Shown here: positions 44,873-54,670 of the stretch, in pieces
How positions within the stretch are numbered: the stretch's first letter is position 1
Layout of the letters: each line of letters starts with the position of its first letter
Source: Methylobacter sp.
Lineage (GTDB): Bacteria; Pseudomonadota; Gammaproteobacteria; Methylococcales; Methylomonadaceae
Direction: 5' to 3'
Length of the DNA: 64,000 nt
NCBI GenBank assembly: GCA_030653175.1
Contig: JAURZV010000020.1
Span: 1 to 64,000, forward strand
Translations under genes and position numbers: made by a program
The notes under the pieces: generated by a model
Seen by the model: the letters and a program-made list of their open reading frames with translations, nothing else
What the model was told of the DNA's origin: nothing
Database searches by the model: none

Positions 44873-46372
44873 GTGCTGAAGAAACCTCCCGAAACCGTTG
44901 CCGCTGTAGACTTGGGGTCTAACAGCTTTCACATGATTGTTTGCAGTTTAACTAATGGTAATTTACAAACCCTCGATCGTCTTAAAGAAATGGTAAGGCT
45001 TGCGTCCGGCCTGGACAAAAGGAATTACCTCGATACCGCTACTCAGGAAAGAGCTTTAGAGTGTCTGGAACGGTTTGGCCAAAGAATCCGTAACTTTCCG
45101 CCGGAAAGCGTCCGCGTTGTCGGCACCAGTACCTTGCGCATGGCTAAAAACTCACAGCAGTTTTTGGACAAGGCTGAAAAAGCGCTAAACCATCCTATCC
45201 ACATCATTTCAGGCATCGAAGAAGCCCGCTTGATCTATCAGGGCGTTGCACACAGCCTGGGCAGTAACGCCAACTTGCGCCTGGTTATGGATATAGGCGG
45301 CGGCAGCACCGAATACATCATAGGCTCTGGCGACACGCCCAGAATAAAAGAAAGCACGCCCATGGGTTGCGTGTTGGTCAGTAACGCCTTTTTTAAAGAC
45401 GGCAAACTATCCAAAAATGCATTTACCCAGGCAACCTTGTTCGCCGAACAACAGCTTGAACCGATCCAGAAACAATTTCAACGCAGGAACTGGGACGAAG
45501 CCATCGGCGCATCAGGCAGTTTAAAGGCCATTGATAAAGTTCTTCAAGCCAAAAACTGGAGCAATAACGGCATAACCCGGGAAGGGTTGGAGCATCTGGT
45601 CGACCATATTAACCAGTGCAGTCATATCGATGAACTTAACTTGCCGGAACTCGATCCTGAACGTCTCCCGGTATTTCCAGGCGGTGTAGCCATCGTCTAC
45701 GCCACCTTCAAAAGCTTAGGCATTGAGCAAATGACTGTTTCCGATGGAGCGCTTAGGGAAGGTCTCATTCAGGATTTATTGGGCCGACTTTACGATCATG
45801 ATATTCGTTCGGCAACCGTGCAAGCCTTGGCAGATCGCTATCACATTGATAAAGAACACGCCTCTCGCGTTAAACAGACGATCAGCTATATCCTGGATCA
45901 ATTGGGTGATGATTTTTGCGGGCCTAACCACGAACACGTTGTGCAGTTTTTAAACTGGGCAGCAGACCTGCATGAGATCGGTCAAGACATCGCCCACAGT
46001 CAGTACCATAAACACAGCGCTTATATTATTGAGAATGGTGACTTTGCAGGTTTTTCCAGGCAGGATCAGATTTTATTATCAACCATTGTAAGGTCGCATC
46101 GACGTAAGTTTTCTCGCTACCTTTTCAATGAGTTACCGTCTCCATGGAACGTTGACGCGCCCAATCTGACTATTATTTTGCGGCTGTCGGTATTGTTGCA
46201 CCGCAATCGCCAGGAACATGACAAACCCGATTTTGAAATATCGCTAACAAAATCCAAAATCCGCTTGCAGTTTCCAGACCATTGGCTGGCTCAGGCGCCG
46301 TTGACCCATGCCGATTTGATTCAGGAAGCCGACTATTTAAAATCGGCAGGATTCAAATTGGAGTTTTCTTAA
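44873..46372 (+). CDS. ppx: Exopolyphosphatase (Ppx/GppA family)
   Basis: Hydrolyses terminal phosphate from polyphosphate; family members may also convert pppGpp to ppGpp. The 499-residue protein starts AAVDLGSNSFHMIVC (phosphate loop, about residues 9-23), has MDIGGGSTEYIIGSG and a C-terminal HD-like domain (about 315-499, NWAADLHEIGQDIAHSQYHKHSAYII). Full length fits Ppx or GppA. The start is GTG 44873 with only a weak ribosome site. No polyphosphate kinase gene is adjacent. Confidence 0.9.
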   Translation: MLKKPPETVAAVDLGSNSFHMIVCSLTNGNLQTLDRLKEMVRLASGLDKRNYLDTATQERALECLERFGQRIRNFPPESVRVVGTSTLRMAKNSQQFLDKAEKALNHPIHIISGIEEARLIYQGVAHSLGSNANLRLVMDIGGGSTEYIIGSGDTPRIKESTPMGCVLVSNAFFKDGKLSKNAFTQATLFAEQQLEPIQKQFQRRNWDEAIGASGSLKAIDKVLQAKNWSNNGITREGLEHLVDHINQCSHIDELNLPELDPERLPVFPGGVAIVYATFKSLGIEQMTVSDGALREGLIQDLLGRLYDHDIRSATVQALADRYHIDKEHASRVKQTISYILDQLGDDFCGPNHEHVVQFLNWAADLHEIGQDIAHSQYHKHSAYIIENGDFAGFSRQDQILLSTIVRSHRRKFSRYLFNELPSPWNVDAPNLTIILRLSVLLHRNRQEHDKPDFEISLTKSKIRLQFPDHWLAQAPLTHADLIQEADYLKSAGFKLEFS

Positions 46373-46382
46373 CCGCCGGATC

Positions 46383-47708
46383 ATGAAAATTTTATTCGGC
46401 AACCGTTCAATGCGTTGTTCTCGGTACATCGCTACGCTGCTCCATGCATTCGTGCGTATTTTGTTATATTGTTTTAGTGCATTATTAATTTTATGCATGA
46501 TGTTGGTTTTTTTTGGCGTTGGCGACAAACCCGAGCTTGAAGTAGGATGGTCGCCTACCCGTGAAGACTTGGTCAGGGCAAAAAAAATCCTGCATGAAGG
46601 TTCTAAAACCAAACCTGATGAGATCGGTATCATTGAGTTAACCGAAGCAGATCTCAATCTTGCCGGTAATTATTTATTAAACCGCTACAGCAAAAGCGCA
46701 GCCGATTTGGATTTTAAAAACAATGAACTGAGATTTAAAGTCACCATGACTTTGCCCGAAAACAGCCTGGGCAAGTATTTAAACATCAGCTTTAGATTAG
46801 GCAATGTTGAAGGCAACGATCTTCCCGTAATAACCAAATTTAAAACCGGAAAATTGTTGTTGCCGGCAAAATTGGCCGCCTTTGTTATCGACACTATTAT
46901 TCAGCACTCATCGTTGAATGAATATTTCATTCTGGCAACCCGACCTATCAAGGCGGTTAAAATTGACGCGGAAAAACTCACCATTACCTACTATCCGAAC
47001 AAGGATACATTGATTCAGGCGCGAAACTTCCTGACTCACACAGGCGACAATTCTACGTTGAATATTTACCAGCAAAAACTCGCCGACATCGTTGCTAAAC
47101 ATGACCCGGCATGGCGCTTATCGCTGGCGGACTTGTTGCGCCCGCTGTTTGAGCTGGCTTACCAGCGTTCTACACTGGAAAGTGCCATAGATGAAAACAG
47201 GGTTGTTATTTCCGCGATCAACGACTATGTCAATAAAAATGAAAATAAAAAACTCCTGGCTATGTCTGATCCTACGCCGACTGCCGGGCAACAATATGCT
47301 GCTTTTTTATACAAGCGCATAGATCTGGCTCAACATTTCATAGGTTCAGCTGCGCTTACTGCATCGGTAAACAAGCAAGCGGCGCAGATTGCCGGTGAAG
47401 AAAAGGAACTAAGCGACGCACACGGCGGTAGTGGGTTCAGTTTTATTGACTTGGCTGCCGATAAAGCCGGTACACGCTTTGGCGAAATGGCGACCTCATC
47501 GCCGGAAAATGCCCGAAAAATGCAAAAAGCCATGTCCGGGATAAAAGATTACAGCGATTTTATGCCGGACCCCAGAGACCTTCCCGAGCACATGAATGAG
47601 GCCGACTTCAAACAGCGCTTTGAATCCGTAAACAGTCCCGTTTATCAAGAGATATTAAAACAGATTGATGCCCGTATTTCAGCAACGCCTATTTACAACG
47701 CAGAATAA
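46383..47708 (+). CDS. Hypothetical membrane-anchored protein
   Basis: I do not recognise this 441-residue protein. It has one N-terminal membrane segment (about residues 20-48, FVRILLYCFSALLILCMMLVFFG) after a basic start, so most of it is probably periplasmic. The rest is soluble, with a mixed region at 60-220 and a helical C-terminal half (about 270-441). It contains no Cys pair or clear catalytic motif. It starts 10 bp after ppx, so it may be co-transcribed with it. The bidirectional terminator follows its stop at once. Confidence 0.75.
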   Translation: MKILFGNRSMRCSRYIATLLHAFVRILLYCFSALLILCMMLVFFGVGDKPELEVGWSPTREDLVRAKKILHEGSKTKPDEIGIIELTEADLNLAGNYLLNRYSKSAADLDFKNNELRFKVTMTLPENSLGKYLNISFRLGNVEGNDLPVITKFKTGKLLLPAKLAAFVIDTIIQHSSLNEYFILATRPIKAVKIDAEKLTITYYPNKDTLIQARNFLTHTGDNSTLNIYQQKLADIVAKHDPAWRLSLADLLRPLFELAYQRSTLESAIDENRVVISAINDYVNKNENKKLLAMSDPTPTAGQQYAAFLYKRIDLAQHFIGSAALTASVNKQAAQIAGEEKELSDAHGGSGFSFIDLAADKAGTRFGEMATSSPENARKMQKAMSGIKDYSDFMPDPRDLPEHMNEADFKQRFESVNSPVYQEILKQIDARISATPIYNAE

Positions 47709-47735
47709 AAAAGGGAGCTAAAAGCTCCCTAAATT
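47706..47735 (-). terminator. Terminator between hypothetical gene and peroxidase gene
   Basis: An 8-bp stem AGGGAGCT/AGCTCCCT with a 3-nt loop. On the minus strand it ends in TTTTTT, so it is a strong terminator for the convergent peroxidase gene; on the plus strand the trailing T-run is weak. A GACCGGCCGGTC palindrome lies beside it at about 47748-47760. Confidence 0.85.
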
Positions 47736-47776
47736 TAAAGATAGAGACGACCGGCCGGTCATCCCCGAATCAAAGC

Positions 47777-48781
47777 TTAGTTAAAAGTAGAACCCGGTGT
47801 GCTCGGTAAAATCGGCATTTTCTGTTTAGGAAACTCGCCGGTCAAACCATTTAAAAAAGCCACAATATCTGCAACTTCTTCTTTGGATAAATCCTTGCCC
47901 AATTGCAGTTTGGCCATCAAAGTAACCGCTTTATCCAGCGTTTTAACCGAACCATTGTGGAAATAAGGCGCAGTCAAAGCGATGTTACGTAAAGTCGGTA
48001 CCTTCCACAAATGGTCATCGGCCGGATTTTTGCTGACTTCCGCTAAGCCTTTATCCTTGCTGAAATGATGTTGTGCTTCCCAATAGCCGTTGGGAATCGC
48101 GGGAAACTTCTGGAACATACCCGGGCCGTTAAACGCCGGGCCGCTATGACAAGTGGTACAACCCAATTCCGCCGCCTTTTCCATGCCGCGAACCTGTTGC
48201 GTCGATAAAGCCGACTTATCGCCGGAAACATAACGGTCATAAGGGCTATTCGGCGTAATCAAGGTTCTTTCATAAGCCGCAATTGCTTTAGTCACAGTAT
48301 CTTTAGAGATTGTATCTTTCCCAAAGGCCTGCTCAAAAGGCTGCTTATAACCTTCAATCGATTGCAAGCGTGCGACTACCTCATCCCAATTTTTCATGCC
48401 CATTTCAATGGGATTGGTTACAGGACCTGCCGCTTGGTCTTCCAGGCTTGCCGCTCTGCCATCCCAGAACTGGACTTTATTAAACGCTGAATTCCAAACT
48501 GTCGGCGCACTACGTCCCCCTGTTTGGCCATTAACGCCCATAGCAGTTGGTCTATTATCTTCACCGCCCAGCATGGTGTTATGACAGGAAGAACAGGAAA
48601 CCGTACCGGTAGAAGATAAACGCGGATCATGATAGAGCATTTGACCTAACTCGACTTTAGCCGCAGTAGTGGGATTATCGGCAGGTGCATCAACCTGTGT
48701 CGGTAAAGCATCCCAAGCCGAAGCCACCGAAACCGAACTTGCTAGCGCCAAGGCTGTAACCAGCGAACGAATTTTAAACAT
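47777..48781 (-). CDS. Cytochrome c peroxidase, di-haem (CCP/MauG family)
   Basis: A 334-residue periplasmic di-haem enzyme that reduces hydrogen peroxide using cytochrome c. The start at 48781 has a perfect GGAGG at 5-6 nt; a longer frame to 48898 is rejected. A signal peptide (MFKIRSLVTALALASSVSVA) precedes two haem sites, C63-S-S-C66-H67 and C208-T-T-C211-H212, with the family segments GRSAPTVWNSAFN, WDGRAASLEDQA and TAPYFHNGSVKTLDKAV. MauG-like activity is possible but nothing here suggests a methylamine pathway. Confidence 0.92.
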   Translation of the reverse strand: MFKIRSLVTALALASSVSVASAWDALPTQVDAPADNPTTAAKVELGQMLYHDPRLSSTGTVSCSSCHNTMLGGEDNRPTAMGVNGQTGGRSAPTVWNSAFNKVQFWDGRAASLEDQAAGPVTNPIEMGMKNWDEVVARLQSIEGYKQPFEQAFGKDTISKDTVTKAIAAYERTLITPNSPYDRYVSGDKSALSTQQVRGMEKAAELGCTTCHSGPAFNGPGMFQKFPAIPNGYWEAQHHFSKDKGLAEVSKNPADDHLWKVPTLRNIALTAPYFHNGSVKTLDKAVTLMAKLQLGKDLSKEEVADIVAFLNGLTGEFPKQKMPILPSTPGSTFN

Positions 48782-49171
48782 ACTATCCTCCAAAATATTA
48801 TTTAATGTTATTAATGTGGGGGAACCTACACGCCCAGTAGTAACCTTACTGCACACCCAATGGGATTGTAAGATATGAAGCGGACAAGGTACAACCAAAT
48901 TTCCCTTGCGTGAGTTTTACCGCCTGTTGTGGGGCGAATTTATTTCATATCCGATCATAATACTTGTCTTTCATTACTGGCCAACGGTGGTTTACACTGT
49001 TTATTAATTTTCGGCTGGGTGTTTTTTGCACGGTAAATAAGCGCAAAAGCGAGGAGATGAACAGCCATGTAGCGTCATATTGCTAAGTTAAAAGACACAG
49101 TTCTTTTGCCTTGTCCCTGTTTGATGCTACCTTTTTTGCTATGAACGTTACACTGCAACAGGAGATTAATA
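48782..49171. other. 390-bp gap between peroxidase and unknown gene
   Basis: A divergent control region. It has the GGAGG ribosome site of the peroxidase at its left edge and an AGGAG for the 49172 gene at its right. A lone GGGGCGAATTTATTTC half-palindrome is at about 48931-48946. No ORF and no convincing promoter was assigned. Confidence 0.5.
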
Positions 49172-49651
49172 ATGCGCAAAATAATGATTAACCAAATCGC
49201 TGAAAATACCCCGTCTTCCGATCTGAATTTTCTGGATCTGGAGCATCTTGCCCAAGTAGAGTTTACCTCGGAGTGTCTGGAGCATCCTGTTGAGTCCGCC
49301 TTGTTACTGACCGAGGATTCGGGCGCAGGATGGCAGGCGGCAAGCGGCGGTGAGCAAACTATCCGTCTGGTTTTCGATCAACCTTGCACTATCGAACATA
49401 TTTTTCTGATGTTCGATGAGCGGCAACAGTCGCGCACCCAGGAGTTTGTCCTGCTTTGGCTGATGGATAAAGAAAGCTCTTACCGAGAAATTCTGCGTCA
49501 GCAATATCGCTTTAGTCCGCCTGACACCACGCGTGAAATCGAGCATTATGAGGTCAGGCTTAATCAATTAAAGGTATTGGAATTAAGAATAATTCCAGAC
49601 ATCAGTGGGGGTGAAGCTTGCGCCGGACTTAAACAGTTGCGTCTCGCGTAA
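49172..49651 (+). CDS. Conserved-looking small protein, unknown function
   Basis: I do not recognise this 159-residue soluble protein. It has no signal peptide or membrane segment. The middle is strand-rich (QTIRLVFDQPCTIEHIFLMFDE, EFVLLWLMDKESSYREILRQQYRF, LKVLELRIIPD) and could be a jelly-roll (galactose-binding-like) fold, which is inference from pattern only. The ribosome site is AGGAG at 8 nt. It precedes hppA by 115 bp. Confidence 0.7.
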   Translation: MRKIMINQIAENTPSSDLNFLDLEHLAQVEFTSECLEHPVESALLLTEDSGAGWQAASGGEQTIRLVFDQPCTIEHIFLMFDERQQSRTQEFVLLWLMDKESSYREILRQQYRFSPPDTTREIEHYEVRLNQLKVLELRIIPDISGGEACAGLKQLRLA

Positions 49652-49766
49652 ATGCCGCTTCTAATAGTCATGGCTGTTCAATTGCATACGATAGCTAAAC
49701 AAATAATAAAAAAATAGCGTGAGCTTATGGGCTTATAGCTAAACCAACTAAAGAGGAGAGATAGTT

Positions 49767-51893
49767 ATGATGTTTCCAACATCGGCATCAGTTGTCATCG
49801 CATTATTGATGGGTATTGTAGGGGGCGCATTCGTGATTTGGGAATTACGACGCGTTCTTGGCTATGACCAGGGTAATGAAGCCATGCAAGCCATTGCAAA
49901 GGCTATTCAAGAAGGATCGGCGGCTTTTTTGTCGCGTGAGTATCGTGTCATCGCGATTTTTGTCGTCATTGTCGCTACGGTTATTTCCACGTTTTTACAT
50001 TGGCAGACCGCGCTTTGTTTTGTGGTGGGTGCGATTGCGTCGGCAGGCGCGGGCTATCTGGGGATGTATGTAGCGGTTCGCGCCAACGTCCGAACCGCAG
50101 CAGCGGCCGGTCGCAATCTGCATGAAGGGTTGCGCGTTGCCTTTGGCAGCGGCTCGATTATGGGCATGGCTGTGGTCAGTTTTAGCCTGATCGGCATGAC
50201 GGTATTGTTTTTGATATTTAACGGCAACCCGAATCAGCTGACTTATATTACCGGCTTCGGTTTTGGCGCCAGCAGTATTGCGCTTTTTGCCAGGGTCGGC
50301 GGCGGCATTTATACCAAAGCCGCCGATGTGGGCGCTGACTTGGTGGGTAAGGTCGAGCAAGGCATCCCCGAAGACGATCCACGCAATCCCGCCGTCATTG
50401 CCGATAATGTGGGTGATAATGTGGGTGATGTCGCGGGCATGGGCGCCGACTTATTTGAAAGTTATAGCGGTTCCATTATTGCTGCTGCGACGTTGGGTGC
50501 GGCATTGGGTGCAAAGTCGCCGGCTTTTATCGGGTTGCCTTTTCTGGTTGCCGCCGTCGGTATAATTGCCAGCCTTTTCGGTATTTATATGGTGACCGGC
50601 GAAGAACAAAAACAGTCGGAAAACGGCAATGATTCCATAATCGCCCGCATCGCCCGTTTTATCGGGCAATATGTGATAAAAATTGACGAAAATGCCAGTT
50701 TGGATGATTTGTTGAAAGCGTTGCGCCATTCTGTCTGGGGCGCTTCAGTGATAATTCTGGGGCTTTCTTTAATCGCTGTATTGGTTTCGGGTGTCAGTTT
50801 CAATTATTGGCTGGTTATTCTGGTCGGTTTGGTGGCGGGCAACGCCATTGCTTATGTGACTGAATATTACACATCCTATACGGACAAACCCACGCAGGCC
50901 ATTGCTCGCGCAACGCAAACGGGCGCGGCAACAACCATTATCCAAGGCTTGGCCGTGGGTATGATGAGTACCGTATTTCCGGTATTGATTGTCGCGGCGG
51001 CTATCTTGCTGAGTATCTGGCTGGGTCATAAAGCCGACGGTACTATGGCCGCAGGCCTCTATGCGGTAGCTCTGGCGGGTGTGGGTATGTTAAGTACCCT
51101 GGGTGTTACGTTGGCGACTGATGCTTATGGCCCGGTAGCCGATAATGCGGGCGGCATTGCTGAAATGAGCCATTTGCCCAGTGAAGTGCGCCACCGCACC
51201 GACGCGCTGGATAGCTTGGGCAATACTACTGCCGCTACCGGCAAAGGCTTTGCGATCGGCTCGGCGGTATTGACGGCATTGGCTTTATTGGCCGCTTATG
51301 TGACGGCCGCAAAAATCGACAATCTGAATATTCTGGGGCCTACCATGCTGCCGGGCATCCTGATTGGCGCGATGATGCCTTATCTGTTTTCCGCGCTGAC
51401 CATGATGGCGGTGGGCAAAGCGGCTCATGAGATTGTTGTTGAGGTGCGTCGTCAGTTTCACGAAATTCCGGGCTTGATGGAAGGTACAGGGCAGCCTGAT
51501 TACGCAACTTGCGTCGGTATCAGCACGGAAAGCGCTTTGCGTGAAATGATATTGCCCGGCGCATTGGCGGTTGTTGTGCCGCTGGTTGTGGGACATGTCT
51601 TGGGTAAAGAAGCCCTCGCGGGTATGCTGGTCGGCACCATGTCTTCCGGCTTCCTGCTGGCGGTGATGATGGCTAATGCAGGCGGTGCATGGGACAATGC
51701 GAAAAAATGGATTGAAACAGGGCAATATGGCGGTAAGGGTTCCGACTCCCACAAAGCTGCGGTGGTGGGCGACACGGTAGGTGATCCGTTTAAAGACACC
51801 AGCGGTCCGTCTTTAAACATTTTGATTAAGCTGATGACCATAGTCAGCTTGGTCTTTGCCACTTCATTTGGTTCGGGGTGGTTTAGTTTTTAA
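49767..51893 (+). CDS. hppA: Membrane-bound proton/sodium-translocating pyrophosphatase
   Basis: Couples PPi hydrolysis to ion export. The 708-residue protein has about 16 hydrophobic helices and the catalytic segments [43 protein letters not shown] and [23 protein letters not shown], which bind Mg-PPi. The motif [10 protein letters not shown] has Ala where K-independent enzymes have Lys, so it is predicted to be potassium-dependent. Whether it pumps H or Na cannot be told by eye. In methanotrophs this enzyme works with pyrophosphate-dependent phosphofructokinase; no pfp gene is adjacent. Ribosome site GAGGAG is clear. Confidence 0.95.
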   Translation: MMFPTSASVVIALLMGIVGGAFVIWELRRVLGYDQGNEAMQAIAKAIQEGSAAFLSREYRVIAIFVVIVATVISTFLHWQTALCFVVGAIASAGAGYLGMYVAVRANVRTAAAAGRNLHEGLRVAFGSGSIMGMAVVSFSLIGMTVLFLIFNGNPNQLTYITGFGFGASSIALFARVGGGIYTKAADVGADLVGKVEQGIPEDDPRNPAVIADNVGDNVGDVAGMGADLFESYSGSIIAAATLGAALGAKSPAFIGLPFLVAAVGIIASLFGIYMVTGEEQKQSENGNDSIIARIARFIGQYVIKIDENASLDDLLKALRHSVWGASVIILGLSLIAVLVSGVSFNYWLVILVGLVAGNAIAYVTEYYTSYTDKPTQAIARATQTGAATTIIQGLAVGMMSTVFPVLIVAAAILLSIWLGHKADGTMAAGLYAVALAGVGMLSTLGVTLATDAYGPVADNAGGIAEMSHLPSEVRHRTDALDSLGNTTAATGKGFAIGSAVLTALALLAAYVTAAKIDNLNILGPTMLPGILIGAMMPYLFSALTMMAVGKAAHEIVVEVRRQFHEIPGLMEGTGQPDYATCVGISTESALREMILPGALAVVVPLVVGHVLGKEALAGMLVGTMSSGFLLAVMMANAGGAWDNAKKWIETGQYGGKGSDSHKAAVVGDTVGDPFKDTSGPSLNILIKLMTIVSLVFATSFGSGWFSF

Positions 51894-51914
51894 AAATACA
51901 TTTTTGAAGCAAAG

Positions 51915-51976
51915 CACCACGAAGGCACGAAGGACACGAAGAAATAAAACTTTGTGTCCTTCGTGCCTTCGTGGTG
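51915..51976. repeat. CACGAAGGCACGAAG palindrome after hppA
   Basis: Inverted 27-bp arms (one mismatch) of the CACGAAG family, followed downstream by a T-run at about 51983-51988. It could serve as a terminator for hppA. Confidence 0.8.
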
Positions 51977-52051
51977 ATAATCTTTTTTCACTTGATTAAA
52001 TGTGCTTAAGTTGATGCATACGGTCACTAAAATCTAAGCTACGAGGTTGAT

Positions 52052-52657
52052 ATGTTTAAACGGTTGATTGTTTTGTTCATGATGACTATTTTGTCCGGTT
52101 GCGGTTATAACACGCTACAGTCCGGCGATGAGGGCATTAAAGCGGCATGGGCGGAGGTGCTGAACCAGTACCAGCGTCGTGCCGATCTGGTGCCTAATCT
52201 GGTGAATGTGGTGAAAGGTTATGCAGCCCACGAAAAGGATGTGCTGACCCAAGTTACCGAGGCTCGCGCCAAAGTCGGGTCGTTGCAGGCCACGCCGGAA
52301 TTGGTTGATGATGAGCAGGCATTCCAAAAATTTATTGCCGCTCAGGGGCAAATGACCAGTGCGATTTCACGGTTGCTGGCGGTGGCGGAAAGCTATCCGC
52401 AACTGAAAGCCGATGGTCTGTTCCGTGATTTACAGGCGCAATTGGAAGGTACGGAAAATCGCATTACCGTGGCGCGCAATCGTTATATTGCCGCGGTCAA
52501 GGACTACAATATTACCGTGCGATCTTTCCCTTCCAACCTTACCGCGATGATGTTCGGCCACAAAGCCAAGCCGAGCTTTACCGTAGAAAATGAACAAGCT
52601 ATTGCAAAGCCGCCCACAGTGGACTTTGGTGCGCCTGCACCGACTGGCGGACATTAG
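52052..52657 (+). CDS. lemA: LemA family lipoprotein
   Basis: A 201-residue protein with a lipobox at LSGC (Cys about 16), so probably membrane-anchored, then the LemA domain: AWAEVLNQYQRRADLVPNLVNVVKGYAAHEKDVLTQV and a helical C-terminal EGTENRITVARNRYIAAVKDYN. LemA proteins form helical bundles at the envelope; their role is not well defined. It is followed directly by two TPM-domain genes, the usual arrangement. Confidence 0.92.
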   Translation: MFKRLIVLFMMTILSGCGYNTLQSGDEGIKAAWAEVLNQYQRRADLVPNLVNVVKGYAAHEKDVLTQVTEARAKVGSLQATPELVDDEQAFQKFIAAQGQMTSAISRLLAVAESYPQLKADGLFRDLQAQLEGTENRITVARNRYIAAVKDYNITVRSFPSNLTAMMFGHKAKPSFTVENEQAIAKPPTVDFGAPAPTGGH

Positions 52658-52658
52658 A

Positions 52659-53501
52659 ATGTTGCCTGCGATATTCCCCCGCACCCGTTACGGACTCGGA
52701 TTTTTCCTGCTGTTGTTTTGCATGATGGCTTGGGCGATAGTCGGCGTTCCCGAACTATCACGTCGCGTCACCGATCTTACCGCTACACTCAGCGCCGAAC
52801 AGATTACTGCATTGGAAAATAAGTTGGCGGCATTCGAAGCCAAAAAAGGCAGTCAGATCGCAGTGTTAATGGTCCCGACTACTCAACCTAAAGATATATC
52901 TGAGTTTGGCATAGAGGTTGCCGATTTATGGCAAATAGGCCGCAAAGGTGTCGATGACGGGGTCATTCTGATAGTGGCAAAAGATGATCGAAAGTTGCGC
53001 CTGGAAGTTGGCTATGGCCTGGAGGGTGTTATTCCCGACGCAGTTGCCAAAAGGGTGATAGCCGAGACCATTACGCCGCATTTTAAGGAGGGTGACTACG
53101 TGGGTGGCATTAATGCAGGGGTTGAGCAGCTAATGACGGTGATCGAAGGAGAGGCTTTGCCGGCACCGTCTGAAAATTCGGGTGAAAGGCTGGGTGAGGG
53201 GGCTTTTATGTTTATTTTGATGGGCGGCTTAATCGCAGGCTTTGTGCTGTCAGTCATGATGGGGCGGGTCATGGGCGGCATGCTGGCGGGATTGGGTAGT
53301 GGCATGGTGGCCGCACTGGTTTTGGGATTAGCTTTTTCGACAGCATTATTTGTCGGGTTAATGGTTTTTTTTATCGTTGGGGTTCGTTCAATGGGCGGAC
53401 GCGGTTGGTCTGGCGGCGGCTTTGGCAGCGGTAGTGGCGGCGGTTCATGGGGCGGTGGCGGTGGCCGCTTTGGCGGAGGAGGCGCATCAGGGTCATGGTA
53501 A
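52659..53501 (+). CDS. TPM-domain membrane protein (YgcG-like)
   Basis: The ATG at 52659 comes 1 nt after the lemA stop; a longer frame from 52590 is rejected. The 280-residue protein has a hydrophobic signal/anchor (about 13-30), a TPM domain (about 35-170, LENKLAAFEAKKGSQIAVLMVPTT...VDDGVILIVAKDDRKLRLEVGYGLEG), two or three membrane helices (about 185-240) and a Gly/Ser-rich tail (GGGSWGGGG). TPM proteins may act in photosystem repair in plants and envelope biology in bacteria; the function here is unknown. Confidence 0.88.
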   Translation: MLPAIFPRTRYGLGFFLLLFCMMAWAIVGVPELSRRVTDLTATLSAEQITALENKLAAFEAKKGSQIAVLMVPTTQPKDISEFGIEVADLWQIGRKGVDDGVILIVAKDDRKLRLEVGYGLEGVIPDAVAKRVIAETITPHFKEGDYVGGINAGVEQLMTVIEGEALPAPSENSGERLGEGAFMFILMGGLIAGFVLSVMMGRVMGGMLAGLGSGMVAALVLGLAFSTALFVGLMVFFIVGVRSMGGRGWSGGGFGSGSGGGSWGGGGGRFGGGGASGSW

Positions 53502-53998
53502 ATATTAGACGTTGGTTTTGTCATGCCTTTATGCCGCCGTGGCGTTGGCGCATGTTGTTTTCCAAGGCGGTACTTGGGGATATAGAAAAAGCGGTAAAAC
53601 ACTCCGAGCATCAGCATGGCGGGGAGTTACGTTTTGCTGTTGAAAATGCGCTTGCACTGGGTCAAGTTTGGCGTGGCATATCGGCTCGTCAGCGGGCGAT
53701 AGAGGTGTTTTCAAATTTGCGGGTCTGGGATACTGAACAAAACAGCGGCGTTTTGGTTTATCTGCTGCTGGCGGATCGGGAAGTCCATATTGTCGCAGAC
53801 CGGGGTATTGCCAAGTGCGTAGCGCAAGTCGAGTGGGATGCCATAGCGAAGGATATGCAAAAAGAATTCCTGCATGGTGATTTCCTGCGCGGGTCGCTGC
53901 AAGGTATCGAGCATATTACAATGTTGCTGGCTACTCATTTTCCACCCGGTGCAGATAATCCCAATGAACTTTCCAACAAGCCCCTCATCGTTAAGTAA
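53495..53998 (+). CDS. Second TPM-domain protein
   Basis: ATG 53495 lies at the end of the preceding gene (7-nt overlap), indicating coupling. The 167-residue protein lacks a signal and has a TPM-type core (IEKAVKHSEHQHGGELRFAVENAL...VLVYLLLADREVHIVADRGIA). This lemA-TPM-TPM order is common in Proteobacteria. A frame start at 53447 inside the Gly-rich region is rejected. A perfect hairpin follows its stop. Confidence 0.85.
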   Translation: MVNIRRWFCHAFMPPWRWRMLFSKAVLGDIEKAVKHSEHQHGGELRFAVENALALGQVWRGISARQRAIEVFSNLRVWDTEQNSGVLVYLLLADREVHIVADRGIAKCVAQVEWDAIAKDMQKEFLHGDFLRGSLQGIEHITMLLATHFPPGADNPNELSNKPLIVK

Positions 53999-54010
53999 TG
54001 GGATTTTATT

Positions 54011-54050
54011 CACCACGAACGACTTGCATCCATGCAAGTCGTTCGTGGTG
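54011..54050 (+). terminator. Perfect 19-bp-arm hairpin after the TPM genes
   Basis: Arms CACCACGAACGACTTGCAT and its exact inverse with a 2-nt centre, followed by TTTTT at about 54056. Ends match the CACGAA repeat family. It probably terminates the lemA operon, though its origin may be a repeat. Confidence 0.8.
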
Positions 54051-54081
54051 ATAATCTTTTTATAAATACCTCACACGGATT

Positions 54082-54110
54082 TGACGAATTTGTTGTTTCC
54101 ATATACCATT
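54082..54110 (+). promoter_or_regulatory. Possible promoter for yceD-rpmF
   Basis: TTGACG followed 17 bp later by TACCAT, just before the ATG at 54119. The -10 match is moderate, and the resulting leader would be very short, so confidence is low. Confidence 0.3.
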
Positions 54111-54118
54111 GCGCGGTT

Positions 54119-54670
54119 ATGTTAGCTCGATTACCTGAATATATAGACCCCTTGCACCTGGCTGATAAGCGTGGTGAATTGAAGGGGCAAATACCTGTAA
54201 GTAGCTTGGATCGTTTGGCCGATGTGCTGTTCAACGATACAGGAGCTGTAACTGTGGATCTTTTTTTTGGTCGGGAAGGAAGATTGGCCAAAGTTGAAGG
54301 GCAAATAGAAGCGGCTCTGGAACTTAAATGCCAAAACTGCCTGCAAGCAGTGCAATGGCCTGTCAAAAATACTATCAAGCTAGGTATTGTTACTTCAATA
54401 GATCAAGCAGACAGATTGCCCGAGGATTATGAGCCGTTGTTAGTTGATGAAGAAAAAATCCTTCTAAAGAACATTATTGAAGACGAGTTGTTACTTATTT
54501 TGCCTGCATTCCCCAAGCACCAGCACAATTGTCTCGCCCATAAGCCTGTCCTGAGCAAAGTCGAAGGGTCGGGCAACAATAAAGTAGATTTTTTACTGAA
54601 TGAACAACAGTCGCCCACCAAAAACCCTTTTTCCATCTTAGCCAAATTAAAAAACACTGGAGATTTATAA
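54119..54670 (+). CDS. yceD: YceD (DUF177) protein, 23S rRNA-accumulation-related
   Basis: A 184-residue protein encoded before rpmF in the usual place. It has two CxxC Cys pairs region ([15 protein letters not shown] at about residues 66-80) and the conserved acid cluster [14 protein letters not shown]177 proteins help 23S rRNA accumulation and pair with the L32-fatty acid operon; the exact action is not known. Residues about 142-152 ([11 protein letters not shown]) come from a dispersed repeat and have no counterpart in E. coli YceD. ATG 54119 is chosen; an upstream in-frame start at 54032 would read through the hairpin and is rejected. Confidence 0.88.
   Translation: MLARLPEYIDPLHLADKRGELKGQIPVSSLDRLADVLFNDTGAVTVDLFFGREGRLAKVEGQIEAALELKCQNCLQAVQWPVKNTIKLGIVTSIDQADRLPEDYEPLLVDEEKILLKNIIEDELLLILPAFPKHQHNCLAHKPVLSKVEGSGNNKVDFLLNEQQSPTKNPFSILAKLKNTGDL
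54542..54575. repeat. GTCCTGAGCAAAGTCGAAGG repeat in frame in yceD
   Basis: Reads AAGCCTGTCCTGAGCAAAGT then CGAAGGGTCG. Encodes PVLSKVEG in a loop between the conserved ILP motif and the C-terminal NPF motif. The same family is present twice in the PAS phosphatase. Confidence 0.8.

Noticed and set aside
48782-48898. Longer frame for the peroxidase
   Set aside because: GGAGG precedes the ATG at 48781, and a good signal peptide begins there.
52590-52658. Longer start for the first TPM gene
   Set aside because: It would overlap lemA by 68 bp and add a segment without family match before the signal anchor at 52659.
54032-54118. Longer yceD start at 54032
   Set aside because: The extra 29 codons read out of the terminator-like hairpin; DUF177 proteins start at the [10 protein letters not shown] equivalent.
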